64,000 bases of DNA, from contig NC_079875.1 of assembly GCF_029227915.1 (NCBI RefSeq), forward strand, positions 41,561,201-41,625,200, given 5' to 3'. Positions 50,996 to 62,100 of this stretch are shown here, in pieces. The number at the start of each line of letters is the position of its first letter. The first letter of the stretch is position 1. Below the pieces are notes generated by a model. The model was not told the DNA's origin. It saw only the letters and a program-made list of their open reading frames with translations, and ran no database searches. Made by a program: the position numbers and the translations under genes. The stretch is from Hydractinia symbiolongicarpus. Its lineage: Eukaryota > Cnidaria > Hydrozoa > Anthoathecata > Hydractiniidae.

Positions 50996-51656
50996 AAACT
51001 ACAAGTCTCATTCGTTCTAGTGGTGCAGAAATAATTTGAAAAATCGTTCGGGAAATCAGTGTACTCCCTGGGTACTTTTTTTAGATACTTTTGACAATAC
51101 GGGCCAAGCCCGGGATTTACGGGCAATCGTGGGTTTTCGTTTACCGGCGATTAAAACTATTTCATTAAGCGTCTCATTAAAAATGACAACATTTTTGAAA
51201 ACTACAAGTCTCATGCGTTTTAGTGGTGAAAAGATAATTTAAAAAATCGTTTTGGAAATGAGTTTACTCCCTGGGTACTTTCTTTGTATACATTCGACTA
51301 TACGGGCCAAGCCCGGGATTCACGGGAAATCGCGGGTTTTCGTTAGCCGGCGATTAAACCACATTCATTAAGCGTCTCATCAAAAATGAAAACATTTCTG
51401 AAAACTACAAGTCTCATACGTTTTAGTGGTGAAAAAATAATTTTAAAAATCGTTCGGGAAATGAGTTTACTCCCTGGGTACTTTCTTTGTATACTTTTGA
51501 CTATACGGGCCGAGTCCGGGATTTACAGGAATTAGCGGGTTTTCGTTTGCCGGCGATTAAAACTCTTTCATTAAGCGTCTCATTAAAAATGAAACATTTT
51601 TAAAAACTACAAGTCTCATGCGTTTTAGTGGTGAAAAGATAATTTAAAAAATCGTT

Positions 51657-51840
51657 TTGGAACTGAGTTTACTCCCTGGGTACTTTCTTTGTATACATTC
51701 GACTATACGGGCCAAGCGTTTTCGTTAGCCGGCGATTAAACTACATCCATTAAGCGTCTCATCAAAAATGAAAACATTTCTGAAAACTACAAGTCTCATA
51801 CGTTTTAGTGGTGAAAAAATAATTTTGAAAATCGTTCGGG
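51657..51840 (+). repeat. Shortened unit with 23-bp internal deletion (copy a)
   Basis: The unit reads GGGCCAAGC directly followed by GTTTTCGTTAGCC at 51717/51718. It therefore lacks the 23 bp that normally carry CCGGGATTTACGGG and AATCGCGG. The unit spacing falls to about 180 bp. The deletion removes one hairpin arm and three of the four GGG runs. No obvious direct repeat flanks the break. Confidence 0.9.
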
Positions 51841-52860
51841 AAATGAGTTTACTCCCTGAGTACTTTCTTTGTATACTTTTGACTATACGGTCCGAGTCCG
51901 GCATTTACAGGAAATCGCGGGTTTTCGTTTGCCGGCGATTAAAACTCTTTCATTAAGCGTCTCATTAAAAATGAAACACTTTTGAAAACTACAAGTCTCA
52001 TTCGTTCTAGTGGTGCAGAAATAATTTGAAAAATCGTTCGGGAAATCAGTTTACTCCCTGGGTACTTTCTTTAGATACATTCAACTATACGGGCCAAGCC
52101 CGGGATTTACGGGAAATCGCGGGGTTTCGTTTGCCGGCAATTAAACTTCTTTTATTCAGCGTCTCATCAAAAATGAAAACACTTTTGAAAACTACAAGTC
52201 TCATGCGTTTTAGTGGTGACAAAATAATTTAAAAAATCGTTTGGGAAATGAGTTTACTCCCTGGGTACTTTCTTTGTATACTTTTGACAATACGGGTCAA
52301 GCCCGGGATTTACGGGAAATCGTGGGTTTTCGTTTGCCGGCGATTAAACTTCTTTTATTCAGCGTCTCATCAAAAATGAAAACATTTTTGTAAACTACAA
52401 GTCTCATGCGTTATAGTGGTGAAAAAATAATTCAAAAAATCGTTCGGGAAATGAGTTTACTCCCTGGGTACTTTCTTTGTATACATTCGACTATACGAGC
52501 CAAGGCCGGGATATACGGGAAATCGCGGGTTTTCTTTTGTCGGCGATTAAACCTCTTTCATTAAGCGTCTCAGTAAAAATGAAAACATTTTTGAAAACTA
52601 CAAGTCTCATTCGTTCTAGTGGTGCAGAAAATAATTCAAAAAATCGTTCGGGAAATGAGTTTACTCACAGGGTACTTTCTTTGTATACTTTTGACTATAC
52701 GGGCCGAGTCCGGGGTTTACGGGAAATGGCGGGTTTTCGTTTGCTGGCGATAAAACTTCTTTTATTCAGCGTCTCATTAAAAATGAAGACATTTTTGAAA
52801 ACTACAAGTCTCATGCGTTTTAGTGGTGAAAAGATAATTTAAAAAATCGTTTTGGAAATG

Positions 52861-55292
52861 AGTTTACTCCCTTGGTACTTTCTTTGTATACTTTTGACTA
52901 TACGGGCCGAGTCCGGGATTTACAGGAAATCGCGGGTTTTCGTTTACCGGCGATTAAAACTATTTCATTAAGCGTCTCATTAAAAATGACAACATTTTTG
53001 AAAACTACAAGTCTCATGCGTTTTAGTGGTGAAAAGATAATTTAAAAAATCGTTTTGGAAATGAGTTTACTCCCTGGGTATCTTCTTTGTATACATTCGA
53101 CTATACGGGCCAAGCCCGGGATTTACGGGAAATCGCGGGTTTTCGTTAGCCGGCGATTAAACCACATTCATTAAGCGTCTCATCAAAAATGAAAACATTT
53201 CTGAAAACTACAAGTCTCATACGTTTTAGTGGTGAAAAAATAATTTTAAAAATCGTTCGGGAAATGAGTTTACTCCCTGGGTACTTTCTTTGTATACTTT
53301 TGACTATACGGGCCGAGTCCGGGATTTACAGGAAATCGCGGGTTTTCGTTTGCCGGCGATTAAAACTCTTTCATTAAGCGTCTCATTAAAAATGAAACAT
53401 TTTTAAAAACTACAAGTCTCATTCGTTCTAGTGGTGCAGAAATAATTTGAAAAATCGTTCGGGAAATTAGTGTACTCCCTGGGTACTTTTTTTAGATACT
53501 TTTGACAATACGGGCCAAGCCCGGGATTTACGTGCAATCGTGGGTTTTCGTTTACCGGCGATTAAAACTATTTCATTAAGCGTCTCATTAAAAATGACAA
53601 CATTTTTGAAAACTACAAGTCTCATGCGTTTTAGTGGTGAAAAGATAATTTAAAAAATCGTTTTGGAAATGAGTTTACTCCCTGGGTACTTTCTTTGTAT
53701 ACATTCGACTATACGGGCCAAGCCCGGGATTCACGGGAAATTGCGGGTTTTCGTTAGCCGGCGATTAAACCACATTCATTAAGCGTCTCATCAAAAATGA
53801 AAACATTTCTGAAAACTACAAGTCTCATACGTTTTAGTGGTGAAAAAATAATTTTAAAAATCGTTCGGGAAATGAGTTTACTCCCTGGGTACTTTCTTTG
53901 TATACTTTTGACTATACGGGCCGAGTCCGGGATTTACAGGAATTCCCGGGTTTTCGTTTGCCGGCGATTAAAACTCTTTCATTAAGCATCTCATTAAAAA
54001 TGAAACATTTTTAAAAACTACAAGTCTCATGCGTTTTAGTGGTGAAAAGATAATTTAAAAAATCGTTTTGGAAATGAGTTTACTCCCTTGGTACTTTCTT
54101 TGTATACTTTTGACTATACGGGCCGAGTCCGGGATTTACAGGAAATCGCGGGTTTTCGTTTACCGGCGATTAAAACTATTTCATTAAGCGTCTCATTAAA
54201 AATGACAACATTTTTGAAAACTACAAGTCTCATGCGTTTTAGTGGTGAAAAGATAATTTAAAAAATCGTTTTGGAAATGAGTTTACTCCCTGGGTATCTT
54301 CTTTGTATACATTCGACTATACGGGCCAAGCCCGGGATTTACGGGAAATCGCGGGTTTTCGTTAGCCGGCGATTAAACCACATTCATTAAGCGTCTCATC
54401 AAAAATGAAAACATTTCTGAAAACTACAAGTCTCATACGTTTTAGTGGTGAAAAAATAATTTTAAAAATCGTTCGGGAAATGAGTTTACTCCCTGGGTAC
54501 TTTCTTTGTATACTTTTGACTATACGGGCCGAGTCCGGGATTTACAGGAAATCGCGGGTTTTCGTTTGCCGGCGATTAAAACTCTTTCATTAAGCGTCTC
54601 ATTAAAAATGAAACATTTTTAAAAACTACAAGTCTCATTCGTTCTAGTGGTGCAGAAATAATTTGAAAAATCGTTCGGGAAATTAGTGTACTCCCTGGGT
54701 ACTTTTTTTAGATACTTTTGACAATACGGGCCAAGCCCGGGATTTACGTGCAATCGTGGGTTTTCGTTTACCGGCGATTAAAACTATTTCATTAAGCGTC
54801 TGATTAAAAATGACAACATTTTTGAAAACTACAAGTCTCATGCGTTTTAGTGGTGAAAAGATAATTTAAAAAATCGTTTTGGAAATGAGTTTACTCCCTG
54901 GGTACTTTCTTTGTATACATTCGACTATACGAGCCAAGCCCGGGATTCACGGGAAATTGCGGGTTTTCGTTAGCCGGCGATTAAACCACATTCATTAAGC
55001 GTCTCATCAAAAATGAAAACATTTCTGAAAACTTTAAGTCTCATACGTTTTAGTGGTGAAAAAATAATTTTAAAAATCGTTCGGGAAATGAGTTTACTCC
55101 CTGGGTACTTTCTTTGTATACTTTTGACTATACGGGCCGAGTCCGGGATTTACAGGAATTCCCGGGTTTTCGTTTGCCGGCGATTAAAACTCTTTCATTA
55201 AGCATCTCATTAAAAATGAAACATTTTTAAAAACTACAAGTCTCATGCGTTTTAGTGGTGAAAAGATAATTTAAAAAATCGTTTTGGAAATG
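52861..55292 (+). repeat. 6-unit (1216 bp) tandem repeat with 608-bp sub-rhythm
   Basis: TACTCCCTTGGTAC occurs at 52865 and 54081, 1216 bp apart. The intervening sequence repeats with the same TATCTTCTTTG, GAAATTAGTGTACTCC, ACGTGCAATCG and GGAATTCCCGGG variants. Each 1216-bp unit is itself two related three-unit halves (608 bp): open stretches recur at 53189, 53797, 54405 and 55013. Both orders of repetition are visible at once. Confidence 0.88.
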
Positions 55293-55468
55293 AGTTTACT
55301 CCCTGGGTACTTTCTTTGTATACATTCGACTATACGGGCCAAGCGTTTTCGTTAGCCGGCGATTAAACTACATTCATTAAGCGTCTCATCAAGAATGAAA
55401 ACATTTCTGAAAACTACAAGTCTCATACGTTTTAGTGGTGAAAAAATAATTTTGAAAATCGTTCGGGA
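55284..55468 (+). repeat. Shortened unit with the same 23-bp deletion (copy b)
   Basis: Junction at 55344/55345, exactly 3627 bp from copy a. The surrounding stretch (about 55.0-56.5 kb) also matches about 51.4-52.85 kb at that offset, so this is a duplicate of the same event and not a second deletion. Confidence 0.9.
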
Positions 55469-58400
55469 AATGAGTTTACTCCCTGAGTACTTTCTTTGTA
55501 TACTTTTGACTATACGGTCCGAGTCCGGCATTTACAGGAAATAGCGGGTTTTCGTTTGCCGGCGATTAAAACTCTTTCATTAAGCGTCTCATTAAAAATG
55601 AAACACTTTTGAAAACTACAAGTCTCATTCGTTCTAGTTGTGCAGAAATAATTTGAAAAATCGTTCGGGAAATCAGTTTACTCCCTGGGTACTTTCTTTA
55701 GATACATTCAACTATACGGGCCAAGCCCGGGATTTACGGGAAATCGCGGGTTTTCGTTTGCCGGCAATTAAACTTCTTTTATTCAGCGTCTCATCAAAAA
55801 TGAAAACTCTTTTGAAAACTACAAGTCTCATGCGTTTTAGTGGTGACAAAATAATTTAAAAAATCGTTTGGGAAATGAGTTTACTCCCTGGGTACTTTCT
55901 TTGTATACTTTTGACAATACGGGTCAAGCCCGGGATTTACGGGAAATCGTGGGTTTTCGTTTGCCGGCGATTAAACTTCTTTTATTCAGCGTCTCATCAA
56001 AAATGAAAACACTTTTGTAAACTACCAGTCTCATGCGTTTTAGTGGTGAAAAAATAATTCAAAAAATCGTTCGGGAAATGAGTTTACTCCCTGGGTACTT
56101 TCTTTGTATACATTCGACTATACGAGCCAAGGCCGGGATATACGGGAAATCGCGGGTTTTCTTTTGTCGGCGATTAAACCTCTTTCATTAAGCGTCTCAG
56201 TAAAAATGAAAACATTTTTGAAAACTACAAGTCTCATTCGTTCTAGTGGTGCAGAAAATAATTCAAAAAATCGTTCGGGAAATGAGTTTACTCACAGGGT
56301 ACTTTCTTTGTATACTTTTGACTACACGGGCCGAGTCCGGGGTTTACGGGAAATGGCGGGTTTTCGTTTGCTGGCGATAAAACTTCTTTTATTCAGTGTC
56401 TCATTAAAAATGAAGACATTTTTGAAAACTACAAGTCTCATGCGTTTTAGTGGTGAAAAGATAATTTAAAAAATCGTTTTGGAAATGAGTTTACTCCCTG
56501 GGTACTTTCTTTGTATACATTCGACTATACGGGACAAGCCCGGGATTTACGGGAAATCGCGTGTTTTCGTTAGCCGGCGATTAAACCACATTCATTAAGC
56601 GTCTCATCAAAAATGAAAACATTTCTGAAAACTACAAGTCTCATACGTTTTAGTGGTGAAAAAATAATTTTAAAAATCGTTCGGGAAATGAGTTTACTCC
56701 CTGGGTACTTTCTTTGTATACTTTTGACTATACGGGCCGAGTCCGGGATTTACAGGAAATCGCGGGTTTTCGTTTACCGGCGATTAAAACTATTTCATTA
56801 AGCGTCTCATCAAAAATGAAAACATTTCTGAAAACTACAAGTCTCATACGTTTTAGTGGTGAAAAAATAATTTTAAAAATCGTTCGGGAAATGAGTTTAC
56901 TCCCTGGGTGCTTTCTTTGTATACTTTTGACTATACGGGCGGAGTCCGGGATTTACAGGAAATCGCGGGTTTTCGTTTGCCGGCGATTAAAACTCTTTCA
57001 TTAAGCGTCTAATTAAAAATGAAACATTTTTAAAAACTACAAGTCTCATTCGTTCTAGTGGTGCAGAAATAATTTGAAAAATCGTTCGGGAAATCAGTTT
57101 ACTCCCTGGGTACTTTCTTTAGATACATTCAACTATACGGGCCAAGCCCGGAATATACGGGAAATCGCGGGTTTTCGTTTGCCGGCAATTAAACTTCTTT
57201 TATTCAGCGTCTCATCAAAAATGAAAACACTTTTGAAAACTACAAGTCTCATGCATTTTAGTGGTGACAAAATAATTTAAAAAATCGTTTGGGAAATGAG
57301 TTTACTCCCTGGGTACTTTCTTTGTATACTTTTGACAATACGGGTCAAGCCCGGGATTTACGGGCAATCGTGGGTTTTCGTTTACCGGCGATTAAAACTA
57401 TTTCATTAAGCGTCTCATTAAAAATGACAACATTTTTGAAAACTACAAGTCTCATGCGCTTTAGTGGTGAAAAGATAATTTAAAAAATCGTTTTGGAAAT
57501 GAGTTTACTCCCTGGGTACTTTCTTTGTATACATTCGACTATACGGGCCAAGCCCGGGATTTACGGGAAATCGCGGGTTTTCGTTAGCCGGCGATTAAAC
57601 CACATTCATTAAGCGTCTCATCAAAAATGAAAACATTTCTGAAAACTACAAGTCTCATACGTTTTAGTGGTGAAAAAATAATTTTAAAAATCGTTCGGGA
57701 AATGAGTTTACTCCCTGGGTACTTTCTTTGTATACTTTTGACTATACGGGCCGAGTCCGGGATTTACAGGAAATCGCGGGTTTTCGTTTGCCGGCGATTA
57801 AAACTCTTTCATTAAGCGTCTCATTAAAAATGAAACATTTTTAAAAACTACAAGTCTCATTCGTTCTAGCGGTGCAGAAATAATTTGAAAAATCGTTCGG
57901 GAAATCAGTTTACTCCCTGGGTACTTTCTTTAGATACATTCAAGTATACGGGCCAAGCCCGGGATTTACGGGAAATCGCGGGTTTTCGTTTGCCGGCAAT
58001 TAAACTTCTTTTATTCAGCGTCTCATCAAAAATGAAAACACTTTTGAAAACTACAAGTCTCATGCGTTTTAGGGGTGACAAAATAATTTAAAAAATCGTT
58101 TGGGAAATGAGTTTACTCCCTGGGTACTTTTTTTGTATACTTTTGACTATACGGGCCGAGTCCGGGGTTTACGGGAAATGGCGGGTTTTCGTTTGCTGGC
58201 GATTAAACTTCTTTTATTCAGCGTCTCATCAAAAATGACAGCATTGTTGAAAACTACAAGTCTCATGCGTTTTAGTGGTGAAAAGATAATTTAAAAAATC
58301 TTTTTGGAAATGAGTTTACTCCCTGGGTACTTTCTTTGTATACATTCGACTATACGGGCCAAGCCCGGGATTTACGGGAAATCGCGGGTTTTCGTTAGCC

Positions 58401-59150
58401 GGCGATTAAACTTCTTTTATTTACCGTCTCATCAAAAATGAAAACATTTTTAAAAACTACAAGTCTCATGGGCTTTAGTGGTGAAATAATAATTTAAAAA
58501 ATCGTTCGGGAAATGAGTTTACTCCCTGGGTACTTTCTTTGTATACTTTTGACTATACGGGCCGAGTCCGGGATTTACGGGAAATCGCGGGTTTTCGTTT
58601 GCTGGCGATTAAAACTCTTTCATTAAGCGTCTCATTAAAAATGAAACATTTTTGAAAACTACAAGTCTCATTCGTTCTAGTGGTGCAGAAATAATTTGAA
58701 AAATCGTTCGGGAAATCAGTTTACTCCCTGGGTACTTTCTTTGTATACTTTTGACAATACGGGTCAAGCCCGGGATTTACGGGAAATCGTGGGTTTTCGT
58801 TTGCCGGCGATTAAACTTCTTTTATACAGTGTCTCATCAAAAATGAAAACATTTTTGTAAACTACAAGTCTCATGCGTTTTAGTGGTGAAAAAATAATTT
58901 AAAAAATCGTTTTGGAAATGAGTTTACTCCCTGGGTACTTTCTTTGTATACATTCGACTATACGGGCCAAGCCCGGGATTTACGGGAAATCGCGGGTTTT
59001 CGTTAGCCGGCGATTAAACCACATTCATTAAGCGTCTCATCAAAAATGAAAACATTTCTGAAAACTACAAGTCTCATACGTTTTAGTGGTGAAAAAATAA
59101 TTTTAAAAATCGTTCGGGAAATGAGTTTACTCCCTGGGTACTTTCTTTGT

Positions 59151-62100
59151 ATACATTCAACTATACGGGACAAGCCTGGGATTTACGGGAAATCGTTGGT
59201 TTTCGTTTGCCGGCGATTAAACTTCTTTTATTCAGCGTCTCATCAAAAATGAAAACATTTTTGAATACTACAAGTCTTATGCGTTTCAGTGGTGAAAAAA
59301 TAATTTAAAAAATCGTTCTGGAAATGAGTTTACTCACAGGGTACTTTCTTTGTATACATTCGACTATACGGGCCAAGCCCGTGATTTACGGGAAATCGTT
59401 GGTTTTCGTTTGCCGGCGATTAAACTTCTTTTATTCAGCGTCTCATCAAAAATGAAAACATTTTTGAAAACTACAAGTCTTATGCGTTTTAGTGGTGAAA
59501 AAATAATTTAAAAAATCGTTCTGGAAATGAGTTTACTCACAGGGTACTTTCTTTGTATACATTCAACTATACGGGCCAAGCCCGTGATTTACGGGAAATT
59601 GCGGGTTTTCATTTGCCGGCGATTAAACCCCTTTCATTAAGCGTCTCATCAAAAATGAAAACATTTTTGAAAACTACAAGTCTCATGCGTTTTAGTGGAG
59701 AGAAAATAATTCAAAAAATCGTTCGAGAAATGAGTTTACTCCCTGGGTACTTTCTATGTATACATTCGACTATACGAGCCAAGCCCGGGATTTACGGGAA
59801 ATTGCGGGTTTTCGTTTGTTGGCGATTAAACCTCTTTCATTAAGTGTCTCATTAAAAATGAAAACATTTTTGAAAAGTACAAGTCTTAAGCGTTTTAGTG
59901 GTGAAAAAATAATTTAAAAAATCGTTCTGGAAATGAGTTTACTCACAGGGTACTTTCTTTGTATACATTCGACTATACGGGCCAAGCCCGTGATTTACGG
60001 GAAATCGCGGCTTTTCATTTGCCGGCGATTAAACCCCTTTCATTAAGCGTCTCATCAAAAATGAAAACATTTTTGAAAACTGCACGTCTCATGCGTTATA
60101 GTGGAGAGAAAATAATTCAAAAAATCGTTCGGGAAATGAGTTTACTCACAGGGTACTTTCTTTGTATACTTTTGACTATACGGGCCGAGTCCGGGGTTTA
60201 CGGGAAATGGCGGGTTTTCGTTTGCTGGCGATTAAACTTCTTTTATTCAGCGTCTCATCAAAAATGACAACATTTTTGAAAACTGCAAGTCTCATGCGTT
60301 TTAGTGGTGAAAAGATAATTTAAAAAATCGTTTTGGAAATGTGTTTACTCCCTGGGTACTTTCTTTGTATACATTCGACTATACGGGCCAAGCCCGGGAT
60401 TTACGGGAAATCGCGGGTTTTCGTTAGCCGGCGATTAAACCACATTCATTAAGCGTCTCATCAAAAATGAAAACATTTCTAAAAACTACAAGTCTCATAC
60501 GTTTTAGTGGTGAAAACATAATTTTGAAAATCGTTCGGGAAATGAGTTTACTCCCTGAGTACTTTCTTTGTATACTTTTGACTATACGGGCCGAGTCCGG
60601 ATTTTACAGGAAATCGCGGGTTTTCGTTTGCCGGCGATTAAAACTCTTTCATTAAGCGTCTCATTAAAAATGAAACATTTTTGAAAACTACAAGTCTCAT
60701 TCGTTCTAGTGGTGCAGAAATAATTTGAAAAATCGTTCGGGAAATCAGTTTACTCCCTGGGTACTTTCTTTAGATACATTCAACTATACGGGCCAAGCCC
60801 GGGATTTACGGGAAATCGCGGGTTTTCGTTTGCCGGCAATTAAACTTCTTTTATTCAGCGTCTCATCAAAAATGAAAACACTTTTGAAAACTACAAGTCT
60901 CATGCGTTTTAGTGGTGACAAAATAATTTAAAAATTCGTTTGGGAAATGAGTTTACTCCCTGGGTACTTTCTTTGTATACTTTTGACAATACGGGTCAAG
61001 CCCGGGATTTACGGGAAATCGTGGGTTTTCATTTGCCGGCGATTAAACTTCTTTTATTCAGCGTCTCATCAAAAATGAAAACATTTTTGTAAACTACAAG
61101 TCTCATGCGTTTTAGTGGTGAAAAAATAATTCAAAAAATCGTTCGGGAAATGAGTTTACTCCCTGGGTACTTTCTTTGTATACATTCGACTATACGAGCC
61201 AAGCCCGGGATATACGGGAAATCGCGGGTTTTCTTTTGTCGGCGATTAAACCTCTTTCATTAAGCGTCTCATTAAAAATGAAAACATTTTTGAAAACTAC
61301 AAGTCTCATTCGTTCTAGTGGTGCAGAAAATAATTCAAAAAATCGTTCGGGAAATAAGTTTACTCACAGGGTACTTTCTTTGTATACTTTTGACTATACG
61401 GGCCGAGTCCGGGGTTTACGGGAAATGGCGGGTTTTCGTTTGCTGGCGATAAAACTTCTTTTATTCAGCGTCTCATTAAAAATGACAACATTTTTGAAAA
61501 CTACAAGTCTCATGCGTTTTAGTGGTGAAAAGATAATTTAAAAAATCGTTTTGGAAATGAGTTTACTCACTGGGTACTTTCTTTGTATACATTCGACTAT
61601 ACGGGCCAAGCCCGGGATTTACGGGAAATCGCGGGTTTTCGTTAGCCGGCGATTAAACCACATTCATTAAGCGTCTCATCAAAAATGAAAACATTTCTGA
61701 AAACTACAAGTCTCATACGTTTTAGTGGTGAAAAAATAATTTTAAAAATCGTTCGGGAAATGAGTTTACTCCCTGGGTACTTTCTTTGTATACTTTTGAC
61801 TATACGGGCCGAGTCCGGGATTTACAGGAAATCGCGGGTTTTCGTTTACCGGCGATTAAAACTATTTCATTAAGCGTCTCATTAAAAATGACAACATTTT
61901 TGAAAACTACAAGTCTCATGCGTTTTAGTGGTGAAAAGATAATTTAAAAAATCGTTTTGGAAATGAGTTTACTCCCTGGGTATCTTCTTTGTATACATTC
62001 GACTATACGGGCCAAGCCCGGGATTTACGGGAAATCGCGGGTTTTCGTTAGCCGGCGATTAAACCACATTCATTAAGCGTCTCATCAAAAATGAAAACAT

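Larger units (their letters stand above)
46823..52687 (+). repeat. Zone E block, copy 1 (5.9 kb)
   Basis: This block reappears at 59151-64000 in three collinear pieces: 46823-47818 at offset 12,328; 47812 to about 50,3xx at offset 12,531 (less one 1218-bp unit); and about 50,3xx to 52687 at offset 11,313. Shared private variants include TTTTTGAATACTACAAG (46930 and 59258), TGCACGTCTC, and GGGTATCTTCTTTG (50668 and 61981). Confidence 0.9.
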
